From Paenibacillus polygoni (GTDB taxonomy: Bacteria > Bacillota > Bacilli > Paenibacillales > Paenibacillaceae): a stretch of DNA of 64,000 bases. The position numbers were made by a program, and so were the translations under genes. Positions 17,930 to 27,088 of the stretch are shown here, in pieces; the stretch's first letter is position 1, and each line of letters opens with the position of its first letter. A model generated the notes under the pieces. It was given only the letters and a program-made list of their open reading frames with translations, had not been told where the DNA came from and ran no database searches. The stretch lies in assembly GCF_030263935.1 (NCBI RefSeq), contig NZ_CP127162.1, positions 3,853,501-3,917,500 of the forward strand, given 5' to 3'.

Positions 17930-18889
17930 ATGCAAAGTGAACGACGGTCATTTAGTAAGTATGAACTGCTTTATATTATTGGCATTGTTGCCATATCGTT
18001 TTCCTCTATTTTTGTAAAATGGTCTGAGGCGGAAGTATCTGTCGTTGCCATGTATCGGCTTTTTTTAACAAATCTATTGATGACTCCACTGCTCTATAAG
18101 TACCGCCATGACATCTTTCGATTAAGCAAAAAAGATTGGCTGACACTTGGTATCTCCGGCATCATGCTTGGACTCCACTTTTTATTATGGATGAGCTCCT
18201 TACGGCTGACTACTGTAGCCAGTTCTACGGTCATTCTGACACTTGAACCGATTCTTGTAATGCTGGGTTCCATGTGGATTTTCGCTGCCAAACCCAATCG
18301 TATGATGCTCATAGGCATGGGAATGGCTGTAGCCGGTTCCGTCATTATTGGAGCGGGTGATTTCCAGGTATCTGGGCATGCACTCAAAGGTGATTTTCTC
18401 TCTTTGCTTGGCACGATTGCGGTAGCCATACATATGATTATTGGGCAATATGCGCGAAAGAACATCAGTGCTTTTGTCTATAATTTCTGGGTGTTCCTAT
18501 TCGCAGGTTCTTCCCTGGCCGTGTATAACGCGGGAAACCAGATTCCTTTTACAGGATACGATGCTCGCGAATGGGGAATCTTCCTTCTTCTTGCGATTGT
18601 ACCTACTTTGCTCGGTCACTACCTGTTTAATTGGCTGCTAAAAGTAATGAATGCAACCACTGTATCCATGTCTGTACTTGGAGAACCGGTGATTGCATCT
18701 CTTCTCGCTTGGGTACTGCTTGGAGAAGCGCTGACCATCCTGCAGCTTATCGCGGGAGTAATTATACTTGCCGGGGTATGGTTTTTTCTTCGGTATGGTA
18801 GTGAACCTCTTGATGCAGAGACTATACCCCTGGTAGAAGCAGTAGATCCCTTGAATACGATAAGTCCCATTCCTCAAACCAAAGGATAA
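17930..18889 (+). CDS. EamA/DMT-family metabolite exporter
   Basis: This 319-aa membrane protein has ten hydrophobic helices in two EamA repeats of five; the second begins near SAFVYNFWVFLFAG and contains STVIL-like and SVLGEPVIASLLAWVLLGEAL motifs. Such drug/metabolite transporters export amino acids or other small metabolites, and the substrate is not predictable here. ATG 17930 lies 6 nt from GGGAGAAG and is preferred over the upstream in-frame TTG at 17915. The sulfurtransferase gene follows 54 nt later in the same direction, so the two may be cotranscribed. Confidence 0.88.
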   Translation: MQSERRSFSKYELLYIIGIVAISFSSIFVKWSEAEVSVVAMYRLFLTNLLMTPLLYKYRHDIFRLSKKDWLTLGISGIMLGLHFLLWMSSLRLTTVASSTVILTLEPILVMLGSMWIFAAKPNRMMLIGMGMAVAGSVIIGAGDFQVSGHALKGDFLSLLGTIAVAIHMIIGQYARKNISAFVYNFWVFLFAGSSLAVYNAGNQIPFTGYDAREWGIFLLLAIVPTLLGHYLFNWLLKVMNATTVSMSVLGEPVIASLLAWVLLGEALTILQLIAGVIILAGVWFFLRYGSEPLDAETIPLVEAVDPLNTISPIPQTKG

Positions 18890-18943
18890 CGCGTAAGCGC
18901 GTAAGAATATGAAGTAGAAGTCATCAAAAAGGAGGAAGCTCAA

Positions 18944-19786
18944 ATGAACTCAATCGTAAGTATGAGATGGGTCCTGGCAAGAATGTATGAGCCAGATCTC
19001 TTTATCGCAGACTGCCGTTTTTCTCTGGCAGAGCCTGAAGCAGGAAGAACGGCTTTTCAGCAAGACCATATCCCTGGAGCGGTTTATTTTGATCTTGAGC
19101 ACAGTCTGTCCTCTCCGCTGCAAGATCAGGGACACGGGGGACGTCATCCTTTTCCGGATATCGAAAGCCTTGCGCAGCTATTGCGAAAATCAGGCGTAAG
19201 TAACGAGACACGTATTGTTGTGTACGATGATCAGGGCGGTGCGATGGCTTCCCGTCTATGGTGGCTGCTGCGCTATATGGGCCACGAAGAAGTATACCTG
19301 ATGGATGAAGGATACAGTGCCTGGAAAGCAGCGGGATTTCCGGTTACGGCAGAGGTGCCGGTTCGTATACCTGCTTCTTTTACACCTCGTCTTCAGCAGC
19401 ATCTACTCGCAAGCTTGGAAGAAGTTCGAGAAGCTTCTAAGCAAGGATCTTCCTTACTCATTGATTCTCGTGAACATGCACGTTATTTAGGACTTGAAGA
19501 ACCGATTGATCATACAGCAGGACATATTCCAGGTGCGATCAACTTATTTTGGAAAGACAATCTCAACTCGGACGGTACATGGAAATCCCACGATGCACTT
19601 GCAGATCGCTTCCACCACCTGCCGAAAGATCAGGAGATCATTGTATACTGCGGTTCAGGTGTCACGGCTTGTCCTAATGTGTTAGCTCTTCGCGCAGCGG
19701 GATTTGATAAAGTGAAACTATATGCAGGAAGCTGGAGCGACTGGATCTCCTATCCGGAGAATCCGGTGGCGACTGGAGACGAGTAA
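18944..19786 (+). CDS. Sulfurtransferase, two rhodanese domains (mercaptopyruvate type)
   Basis: This 280-aa cytoplasmic enzyme has tandem rhodanese domains, an inactive N-terminal one and an active C-terminal one. The active loop begins at C236 (VYCGSGVTA); a CGSGVT loop is typical of 3-mercaptopyruvate sulfurtransferases, thiosulfate enzymes usually having a more basic loop. The conserved AGHIPGAINLFWKDNL is present. It transfers sulfur to thiol acceptors or cyanide. AAGGAGG precedes the ATG at good spacing and an intrinsic terminator follows directly. Confidence 0.9.
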   Translation: MNSIVSMRWVLARMYEPDLFIADCRFSLAEPEAGRTAFQQDHIPGAVYFDLEHSLSSPLQDQGHGGRHPFPDIESLAQLLRKSGVSNETRIVVYDDQGGAMASRLWWLLRYMGHEEVYLMDEGYSAWKAAGFPVTAEVPVRIPASFTPRLQQHLLASLEEVREASKQGSSLLIDSREHARYLGLEEPIDHTAGHIPGAINLFWKDNLNSDGTWKSHDALADRFHHLPKDQEIIVYCGSGVTACPNVLALRAAGFDKVKLYAGSWSDWISYPENPVATGDE

Positions 19787-19791
19787 AACGA

Positions 19792-19828
19792 AAAGAATCC
19801 GTACTCATCGCGGATTCTTTTTGTTTTT
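19792..19828 (+). terminator. Terminator after the sulfurtransferase gene
   Basis: AAAGAATCCG pairs with CGGATTCTTT across 9 nt, followed by TTGTTTTTTT. Confidence 0.8.
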
Positions 19829-19961
19829 TTATTTATATAAATCCACCCATCATTACAGTGAGCGAATACAGTAAGCGGATATTTACTTAGGGATTGTTTT
19901 ACTTTTTCTTCTTCGGTTAATTACAACTTACAACCATGTATATATCGAAGGAGGTTACATA

Positions 19962-20309
19962 ATGTGGGCTGCACTCTTGTGGGGCGGATTTTCAGCTTCC
20001 GCTGTTTTGTTGGGCGCGCTGGCCGCCTTATTTATGTCTATTCCTAAAAAAATTACCGGATTTATTATGGCTTTTGGTACCGGTACTCTCATCGGTGCAG
20101 CAGCATTTGAACTTTTAGATGAATCACTAAATAGCGGCGGAATTAAAGCAACAGCTTTAGGCTTTGCTGCGGGCTCTATCGTTTACACTGCCTTTGACCT
20201 TTATATATCTAACAAAGGCGGAGCCAACCGTAAACGATCGAGCAACAATAAAAAAGATTCAAAAGAAGAGAATCAGAGCGGCCTCGGCATTTTTGCACAG
20301 GAACTGTAA
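19962..20309 (+). pseudogene. ZIP-family metal transporter, 5' part (frameshifted)
   Basis: This reading frame (115 codons) carries the first three helices of a ZIP transporter (MWAALLWGGFSASAVLLGAL, GTGTLIGAAAFELLDESL). The cytoplasmic loop is Lys/Asn-rich and lacks the usual metal-binding histidines. After GLGIFA the frame reads QEL-stop, whereas a one-base shift would give GTVMDAIPESIMLGASLL, the expected fourth helix. With the next frame the full length would be about 245 residues, normal for the family. Either the gene is broken, or the assembly has a one-base error, or two half-proteins are made, since TAATG couples the frames. Confidence 0.75.
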
Positions 20310-20707
20310 TGGATGCTATACCGGAATCGATCATGCTGGGAGCTAGTCTTCTGGCAGGTAAAGGAGTCAGTATTGTGCTTGTTGTTTCCATCTTTGTAAG
20401 TAACATTCCCGAAGGACTCTCCAGTACCATTGGACTCAAAAAAAACGGTTATTCCAAAGCGAAAATCGCTCTTATGTGGGCTTGTGTATTACTCATTTCT
20501 GCCCTGGCTGCAATGGGCGGATATCTTTTTCTCGAACAACTGTCAGGTGAAATGAAGGCAGCAATCGGAGCTTTTGCCGGAGGAGGCATTATTTCGATGA
20601 TCTGTTCAACCATGATGCCTGAAGCGTTTGAGGAAGGCGGACCTTTGGTCGGATTCATCGCTTCGATGGGACTTCTTGCTTCGCTGCTTCTAGATATTTG
20701 GTCTTGA
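20309..20707 (+). pseudogene. ZIP-family metal transporter, 3' part (frameshifted)
   Basis: These 132 codons hold the remaining helices of the same ZIP transporter, including the metal-site motifs DAIPES and VSNIPEGLSSTIGL on helices 4 and 5, and a normal C-terminus (LLASLLLDIWS). The ATG overlaps the stop of the first half (TAATG) and has AGGA seven bases upstream, so reinitiation could in principle yield a separate polypeptide. ZIP proteins move zinc, iron or manganese into the cytoplasm. A terminator follows at 20764. Confidence 0.75.
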
Positions 20708-20763
20708 GGAATCTGCAGGGTCAAACTGGATTATCGGTCGGCTATCAAATCTCCATAAAAACG

Positions 20764-20799
20764 AAAGAACCCACACTTTGTAAGGGTTCTTTTTCACTT
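20764..20799 (+). terminator. Terminator after the ZIP gene
   Basis: AAAGAACCC pairs with GGGTTCTTT around 11 nt, followed by TTCACTTTT. It lies between convergent genes. Confidence 0.75.
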
Positions 20800-20849
20800 T
20801 TAGTGCTATGAATTCATATGGACCGTGTAACAAGGATGTCTCCAACTCG

Positions 20850-21734
20850 TTATTCTGTACTTTTTTGTTCTTCTATAACATTAGCTACCGTAAGTGGCCC
20901 ATGATGAGCATCGAAGAAATCGATCACCACATCCTCTAGATCACCCCGGGTTGTCTCTGTAGAAAGCGTAAACTCCAACTGACGAAACTGATACCCCTCG
21001 TCTACTGCATCCTTTTCGTAGGAAGCTATGCCCGTAGTGTAATAACCTTCACTCGCGCTTGTCGTATAGGTGGCTGTTCCCTCATCTTCCGCTGCTGCGG
21101 CTGACTGATTCCATTCGGTGAATGACAATGGCTCATATACGGTAAACCCTTTCTCATCAGCCCACTTCGCTTGATCTGGAAAATACGTACCTATTTTAGT
21201 AATCGCACAGCCCTGACAAGACCCAGCCGTGTCGCTATAACGAAGCGTTTGTTCTTTATTACTTGGATCGGTCAACGTTACCCCATAAGAACCATTCGCT
21301 CCAACGATCGCGGAAGCTTCCCAACCGATGGGCGCAAGCAGCAGATATCCAGAAGCCATGTCAGAACGATAGACAAGTACTGCTTGCAGTTCATCCTTCA
21401 TCTCAGGTGGAATCTTATAACTTACAGCAGTTGGCGTAAGAATCTGAAAAGGTTCTGACTGAGTACCATCATCTATACTGAGATCCGCTTTTGTTATTTG
21501 TAACGGGAGCTCTACTTCTTCACCATGGGTACCCCGGAACATAATGCCTTTTTCTGTAGAAGCGTTCAGATCAACTTCATAGTTCTCTGTTACCTGATGT
21601 GGAGGGGTTATTTGTGTTAGAGGCTGCTGACGATCTGTATTCCCCCAGGTACTGTAGATTATATAAATAGTACCAGCTAGTATAAGAAGCATAACAGCGG
21701 ATATTATCCATTTTTTAAAACCTAACTTTTTCAT
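20850..21734 (-). CDS. Membrane-anchored extracellular protein, DUF4850-like
   Basis: This 294-aa protein has one N-terminal membrane helix (~9-29, WIISAVMLLILAGTIYIIY) and a large extracellular part. The segment GWEASAIVGANGSYGVTLTDP, the motif GSCQGCAITKIGTYFP with two cysteines three apart, and a C-terminal FFDAHHGPL match what I recall of DUF4850. The function is unknown. The cysteine pair could bind metal or undergo redox change outside the cell. ATG 21734 has GAGGT upstream. It is 42 nt below the FUSC gene stop-to-start neighbour on the same strand but has no evident functional link. Confidence 0.75.
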   Translation of the reverse strand: MKKLGFKKWIISAVMLLILAGTIYIIYSTWGNTDRQQPLTQITPPHQVTENYEVDLNASTEKGIMFRGTHGEEVELPLQITKADLSIDDGTQSEPFQILTPTAVSYKIPPEMKDELQAVLVYRSDMASGYLLLAPIGWEASAIVGANGSYGVTLTDPSNKEQTLRYSDTAGSCQGCAITKIGTYFPDQAKWADEKGFTVYEPLSFTEWNQSAAAAEDEGTATYTTSASEGYYTTGIASYEKDAVDEGYQFRQLEFTLSTETTRGDLEDVVIDFFDAHHGPLTVANVIEEQKSTE

Positions 21735-21776
21735 CGTTCTTTTACCTCCTCTATGCCAGTATCTTTACTGAATAGA

Positions 21777-23702
21777 CTAGTTTATAACGGTAAAAGTTTC
21801 ATACTCAGCTTGAAATTCCATTATTTTTTGGAATCTTTGATAGATCGACATTACATCATTCAAAACAATGGTGTCATACATCGTTTGTGTATGTCTCTCA
21901 TGGTTTGTAAGCCTGATCCTCGCAATCAGATGGTCTAACTCTACCTCACTAGAATCCTTAATTTTATCGACTTCTTCTAAAATAATCTTCACCGTATCCT
22001 GATTTATTTTTTTCCTTTGTACGCGTAAGAAAAGCTCGTAAATCGAATGATTAACCAATCTCATGTTCTCTAAAAAACGGTTCGCATCTTTTAACTCTCT
22101 CGTTTCATTGTTCAGAAGAATCCGATCTTCCATCAATGTCGAGATCGCAAATAGATGATGAATACTGTGAATATTGGTTGGATTGGGATTTTTAATAAAG
22201 TCATAAAACTCCTCTATAAGAAACCTAGACGTATCTTTGTACATTTGAACTAGGTCCTTTGTGCCTTTTTCAATGCTATGAGGAAGAATCAACCGATTCG
22301 CAAGCATCCCTATGCCAATACCCAGTATGACGTATAAAATTCGTTCGTATGTCACGACACCCATGCCACTCACTAGTGCAGCAGTTCCCAGTGCCGGAAC
22401 TGTTGCTGTGAGAATAATCGTACGATATGCGACTGCAAAACTATTCAAATATCCAAACAGCAGGATGATCAGTGCATGGCTGGATGGACTATCAAATATA
22501 CTGAACAACACAAAGAAGATAATAGCTCCCATTATCGTTCCTTTGAGCCGTTCAGTAAATCTAAACTTCGCAATTTCAGCATAAGGCTGCGTTACAGAGA
22601 AGATCGTAAACATCATCCATCTTCCCTGCTCAAGTGCAAAGTAATCTGTAATAAAAGCCGCGATCGTAACCGAAATGCTCAAACGAACAGCATAAGTAAA
22701 TCGCACCGAATTTTTATTGAAATTGGCCATATGAAGATACGATTTTTTAAATAATCTTGGGATACCTTCCAATTTTTCGACTTTTCGTAGTTCCTGTTTC
22801 TCCGTATCTTGTAATTCCTCAAGCAGCTCATAAATCATTTCAAAAGTAAGAAATAATTCCGCAGCGGATTCGCGGTTAGCTGTTTCTTCCTCCTGTGTTA
22901 AGAATTGAAGCTTCTCTCCATCAAGTGGCTCTTTTCGAATAAAATGAACTACATTTCTTAATTCTGCCGTCAGCGCCTGAATAAACTCATCATTATGATA
23001 AGGTCCATCATATTGATCTAGCAACAGGTGCAATTTTTCGAGACAGGCCGAAATTTTGAGATAGATTCTACCTTCGTTTGATACATAATAGCCATCGACT
23101 GTGCGATGGTAAATCATCTTCCGTATCTCTTTAATGGTTTTTTCAATCGAATGATTGAAATGTAGAGTATCTTTTTGTAATTCAATCGCTTCTAACTTCT
23201 GAATCCATTGTTCCAAGATCAAAGCCAGGAGTTCACTGCCTATTTTTCCCATTTTATTTTTATTAACTATGAATTGAACTGCCATGATCATGACAGCACC
23301 GAATATCAGAGCCATAATACGAAGCGGCAATGTTTCAAAGGGTACAGGTGTCGTCAAGATAAAAAGATATTGTAAACCGAACGCAATCGTCAAAGGCTTC
23401 ATTAGATTGAATGAAAAGAAATAGCCGACGATAAACATCGATACAAAGTTTAGAGGGATTGCGATCCACATGTGAATAGCCGATAAGTACCCAAATATCC
23501 CTTGCAGTAAATTAACAGCGAGTAAAAGAAAAAAGTTTTTCCAAGGGTTAGCGGTTAAATCTCTTTCCAAATACATAAGAGTGGCGATAACAATGGTTAC
23601 ACCTATAAGCGTATTATCCGTACTAAAGATAGAATTAAACGTAAAAATAAACAAAAGAATACAAATAAAAAGGGTTGTCTTTGTAAGTATTAGTTTTTTC
23701 AT
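21777..23702 (-). CDS. FUSC-family membrane protein (aromatic acid exporter-like)
   Basis: This 641-aa protein has two membrane blocks: about five helices at 5-150, a long cytoplasmic helical region (~150-330), a second block (~335-470) with the FUSC_2 signature (TDYFALEQGRWMMFTIFSVTQPY and RLKGTIMGAIIFFVL), and a cytoplasmic helical tail. Related AaeB/YccS proteins are proposed to export aromatic carboxylates or other organic acids. The substrate is unknown here. The start has no clear ribosome binding site, so translation may be weak or the true start may lie slightly downstream. Confidence 0.85.
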   Translation of the reverse strand: MKKLILTKTTLFICILLFIFTFNSIFSTDNTLIGVTIVIATLMYLERDLTANPWKNFFLLLAVNLLQGIFGYLSAIHMWIAIPLNFVSMFIVGYFFSFNLMKPLTIAFGLQYLFILTTPVPFETLPLRIMALIFGAVMIMAVQFIVNKNKMGKIGSELLALILEQWIQKLEAIELQKDTLHFNHSIEKTIKEIRKMIYHRTVDGYYVSNEGRIYLKISACLEKLHLLLDQYDGPYHNDEFIQALTAELRNVVHFIRKEPLDGEKLQFLTQEEETANRESAAELFLTFEMIYELLEELQDTEKQELRKVEKLEGIPRLFKKSYLHMANFNKNSVRFTYAVRLSISVTIAAFITDYFALEQGRWMMFTIFSVTQPYAEIAKFRFTERLKGTIMGAIIFFVLFSIFDSPSSHALIILLFGYLNSFAVAYRTIILTATVPALGTAALVSGMGVVTYERILYVILGIGIGMLANRLILPHSIEKGTKDLVQMYKDTSRFLIEEFYDFIKNPNPTNIHSIHHLFAISTLMEDRILLNNETRELKDANRFLENMRLVNHSIYELFLRVQRKKINQDTVKIILEEVDKIKDSSEVELDHLIARIRLTNHERHTQTMYDTIVLNDVMSIYQRFQKIMEFQAEYETFTVIN

Positions 23703-23838
23703 AAATAATATAGTTCACTAATAATTGAAGGTTTATTCCATCTATATTTGAACTAGATTAGACTGAACACTAGTCAAAAACACGGACCGACTTCATCCCT
23801 CTCTCATATGTTAGGGAGAAAGGGGTGAGCAGATCATT

Positions 23839-24594
23839 ATGAACTATCAAAGTACGACCATTAAAAGTAAATGGACCAAAACAAAGTGGCTCGTAGACAG
23901 CACAAGAATAAAAAAGTATATCCCCCAAACTCTGCCCTTTACCTATACCAATTTAAAATTTATGATTTCTGAGTATTCCACCGTTTATGTTAAACCTGTA
24001 AGCGGTGCCGGCGGGCATCATATTGTCCGAATCACAAAAATAGGCGGGAGTTATCAAACTCAGCACAAATCCATAAAGAAACGTTACGCTACCATGGATG
24101 GGCTTTATGAATATTTAAAAAAACATACAAAAGGGCGAGATTATCTATTACAAAAAGGAATCAAACTTGCCACGGTTAAAGGCAGACCTTTTGACATTCG
24201 TGTCATGGTTCAAAAAACCAATCGAGGCGTGTGGAAAAGTACAGCCCTCTTTGTTAAAATCGGCAGACCGAATACCGTAGCAACAAACTACAACCAAGGC
24301 GGAACTATCGGATATTTTTCACGAACTTTGGCTCAAGCAGGATTCAGAAAGACACAAATAAATAGGATCACTGAAGAACTGATTACTCTAGGCGAATCGG
24401 TAGGAACTATATTTAACCAGCATGATCCTGGATTTCAAGAACTCGGGCTTGATGTTGCCTTGGACAAAGGCGGTGACCTGTGGATCCTTGAAGTAAATAC
24501 AAGGCCGCAGATCTATCCACTTAAACAAATGAAGGACAAAAGCATGTATTACCGAATTTTAACCTATGCCAAGCAGTATGGAAGAAGGAAATAA
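23839..24594 (+). CDS. YheC/YheD-family spore coat-associated ATP-grasp protein
   Basis: This 251-aa ATP-grasp-fold protein belongs to the family of B. subtilis YheC/YheD, coat-associated proteins made during sporulation. Evident elements are the glycine loop KPVSGAGGHHIVRI, DIRVMVQKTNRGVWK, and the magnesium-binding end LDVALDKGGDLWILEVNTRP. It is a short form with little N-terminal extension, so the catalytic core is essentially all there is. The ligated substrate is unknown. AGAAAGGGGTG precedes the ATG region. It is probably in the sporulating mother cell, like the CotSA-like gene at 27 kb. Confidence 0.88.
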   Translation: MNYQSTTIKSKWTKTKWLVDSTRIKKYIPQTLPFTYTNLKFMISEYSTVYVKPVSGAGGHHIVRITKIGGSYQTQHKSIKKRYATMDGLYEYLKKHTKGRDYLLQKGIKLATVKGRPFDIRVMVQKTNRGVWKSTALFVKIGRPNTVATNYNQGGTIGYFSRTLAQAGFRKTQINRITEELITLGESVGTIFNQHDPGFQELGLDVALDKGGDLWILEVNTRPQIYPLKQMKDKSMYYRILTYAKQYGRRK

Positions 24595-24720
24595 TGAAGC
24601 TAAAAGAACAACTACAGATTCTTAAGTCTCTTCATTTTCCTTTGCTCACGTATTTACAGTCTGAATCTAATTCATTATAATGAGTCTATTAAAAGAGCTG
24701 CGCAAGTTTTGGTTTGCACA

Positions 24721-24761
24721 AAGCGATTAAAGGATATCCTTTCCTTTAGTCGCTTTTTTTG
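24721..24761 (+). terminator. Terminator between the YheC/D and YitT genes
   Basis: A 14-bp stem (AAGCGATTAAAGGA and its near-complement) around 7 nt ends in TTTTTTT. Confidence 0.75.
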
Positions 24762-24792
24762 TGAGTAATAAAGACAACGGAGGGATACACAC

Positions 24793-25629
24793 ATGAAGAA
24801 AAGAATGTATGACATGGTTATGCTCATAGTCGGAGCTTTTATTTTCGCACTTGCTGTCAATTTATTTATTATTCCTAATGATTTTGGAGAAGGCGGAGTT
24901 ACAGGGATTTCCATTATCCTATTTTATTTATTTCAGTGGTCCCCTGCTGTCGTCAGTTTGGTTGCAAACAGCATCTTGCTGATTATTGGCTATCGACTTC
25001 TAGATAAAACGACTACGGTCTATACGATTATTGTCGTCGCTTTTAACGCCCTGTTCCTGCATCTTACTGAGAATTGGTATATTGCATCGAATGAACCGGT
25101 AATTAATGCGATTTTTGCTGGTTTATTTGCAGGGGTCGGTATTGGACTTATTATCAGAGTCGGGGGGACCACGGCCGGAACAACCATTCTAGCACGGCTT
25201 GCAAATAAGTTCTGGGACTGGAATATCAGCTATGCTTTGCTGTTCTTTGACCTTATTGTAGCCGGATTATCTATTTTTGTTATTGGTGTAGAAAAAACAA
25301 TGTTCACCGTTCTCATTCTCTACATCGGTACGAAAGCGATGGAATTTATCATTGAGGGCTTAAATCCAAGAAAAGCAGTAACTATTATTTCTCCTCATCA
25401 CGATCAAATTGCAAAACAAGTAACCGATATTATGGATCGCGGCGTTACCGTCCTGCGAGGTTATGGATATTACACGGGTGCAACGAAAGATGTATTATAT
25501 ATCGTAATCAATAAACAAGAAGTTTCAATGCTCAAAAAAATTGTAAAGGCCGCAGATGTGAATGCGTTCGTTACTATTCACGATGTACGGGATGTATTTG
25601 GTGAAGGATTTATCGATATTTCGAAATAG
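24793..25629 (+). CDS. YitT-family membrane protein (DUF161 plus DUF2179)
   Basis: This 278-aa protein has five or six helices in residues 5-190 (DUF161 repeats, with FIIPNDFGEGGVTGISII and IIRVGGTTAGTTILARL) and a cytoplasmic C-terminal DUF2179 domain (~200-278) including RGVTVLRGYGYYTGATKDVLYIVI. YitT proteins are common in Bacillales; a transport role is suspected but no substrate is established. CGGAGGG precedes the ATG. Confidence 0.88.
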   Translation: MKKRMYDMVMLIVGAFIFALAVNLFIIPNDFGEGGVTGISIILFYLFQWSPAVVSLVANSILLIIGYRLLDKTTTVYTIIVVAFNALFLHLTENWYIASNEPVINAIFAGLFAGVGIGLIIRVGGTTAGTTILARLANKFWDWNISYALLFFDLIVAGLSIFVIGVEKTMFTVLILYIGTKAMEFIIEGLNPRKAVTIISPHHDQIAKQVTDIMDRGVTVLRGYGYYTGATKDVLYIVINKQEVSMLKKIVKAADVNAFVTIHDVRDVFGEGFIDISK

Positions 25630-25753
25630 AGTTCCCTTATTTTAATCATAAAATGATAATAGGTTTTTCTCCCTCGTGAAAAATTGTTACAATAGAGTTT
25701 GAATGTGTGAATATAACTGAAGATTAGAATTGAAAGTGAGGCCTACCCATTAC

Positions 25754-26956
25754 ATGATTATAAAACCGAGAACCCGCGGATTCATCTGTACAACTTCCCA
25801 TCCGGCGGGTTGTGCACGTCACGTAGAACAACAAATCGAATATGTAAAATCACAGCCGGCCGTTGAGGGGCCAAAAAATGTCCTCGTTATTGGAGCTTCT
25901 ACCGGATATGGTTTATCGTCCCGTATTGTGGCTGCTTTTGGCGCAGGCGCAAATACCATTGGCGTGTATCGCCCAAGCGCGGGAAGTGAGAAACGTACCG
26001 CATCTGCAGGCTGGTATAACTCTGCCGCTTTTGAAGCAGCTGCGGAAGAAGCAGGGCTTGTTTCTTACAGTGTGACTGGCGATGCTTTTACAGAAGAAAC
26101 GAAACAAAAAACGATAGAAGTCATTCGTGAAAAACTGGGACAGGTAGATCTTGTCGTATATAGTGTAGCAGCTCCTAGACGTCAAGATCCGGTTACGGGT
26201 GAGATGGTTAACTCGGTACTTAAGCCGATCGGTGAGCCATATACCAATAAAACGGTCAATTTCCATACCGGCGAAGTAACGCCGATTACGATTGAACCGG
26301 CAACAGAAGAAGAAGTTCAGCATACGGTTACCGTTATGGGCGGAGACGACTGGCAGCTATGGATTCATGCCCTTAAAGAAGGCGGCGTACTTGCCGAGAA
26401 TGCAGTGACCATTGCTTACTCCTATATTGGTTCTGATATTACACAAGCGATCTATCGCGAAGGTTCGATCGGACAGGCGAAAGATCATCTCGAAGCGACA
26501 GCCCATACGTTAAATGATACACTTTCTGAAAACGGGGGCCGCGCTTATGTAGCAGTAAGTAAAGCACTTGTAACCCAGTCGAGTTCTGCAATTCCTGTCG
26601 TTCCGCTATATGTATCCGCACTTTATAAAGTGATGAAGGAAAAGGGACTGCATGAGGGTACCATTGAACAAATGTATCGTTTATTCGCAGATCGTTTATA
26701 TCATGCGGAAGGCACGACAGTGGATGAAAAAGGCCGTATTCGAATTGATGACTGGGAGCTTCAAGCAGATGTTCAAGAAGAAGTTCGCCGCATCTGGAAT
26801 GAAATTTCTACGGAAAATATCAATGAACTATCGGATCTTGAAGGTTATCGTAAAGAATTCTTCCAATTATTTGGATTTGAAATGGACGGGGTTAATTACG
26901 AAGCGGATGTAAATCCGGATGTAAAGATCCCGCAAGCCATTGCGGTTTCTGAATAA
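25754..26956 (+). CDS. fabV: Enoyl-[acyl-carrier-protein] reductase FabV
   Basis: This 400-aa short-chain dehydrogenase-type reductase performs the last step of fatty-acid elongation, reducing trans-2-enoyl-ACP (or -CoA) with NADH. MIIKPRTRGFICTTSHPAGC opens the protein as in Vibrio FabV, which fixes the start at 25754 rather than 25730. The nucleotide loop is GASTGYGLSSR, and the catalytic pair Y234-X8-K243 has the FabV spacing. FabV enzymes are often insensitive to triclosan. The gene is alone with its own terminator, away from other fab genes, so it is likely an accessory isozyme or an enoyl-CoA reductase. Confidence 0.95.
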   Translation: MIIKPRTRGFICTTSHPAGCARHVEQQIEYVKSQPAVEGPKNVLVIGASTGYGLSSRIVAAFGAGANTIGVYRPSAGSEKRTASAGWYNSAAFEAAAEEAGLVSYSVTGDAFTEETKQKTIEVIREKLGQVDLVVYSVAAPRRQDPVTGEMVNSVLKPIGEPYTNKTVNFHTGEVTPITIEPATEEEVQHTVTVMGGDDWQLWIHALKEGGVLAENAVTIAYSYIGSDITQAIYREGSIGQAKDHLEATAHTLNDTLSENGGRAYVAVSKALVTQSSSAIPVVPLYVSALYKVMKEKGLHEGTIEQMYRLFADRLYHAEGTTVDEKGRIRIDDWELQADVQEEVRRIWNEISTENINELSDLEGYRKEFFQLFGFEMDGVNYEADVNPDVKIPQAIAVSE

Positions 26957-26966
26957 AATAATGAAT

Positions 26967-27016
26967 AGCGATTCGGTCGGCAGTTCTTTTTCTGTCGGTA
27001 CGGATCGCTTTTTTAT
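26967..27016 (+). terminator. Terminator after fabV
   Basis: AGCGAT and ATCGCT close an imperfect stem that includes GGCAG/CTGTC, followed by TTTTTTATA. Confidence 0.7.
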
Positions 27017-27088
27017 ATTAGGCTGTCTTCCTTACGAGGCGGTGCATATAGTATGAAAACCAGGATAGATAAGGAGGATGAATACAGG

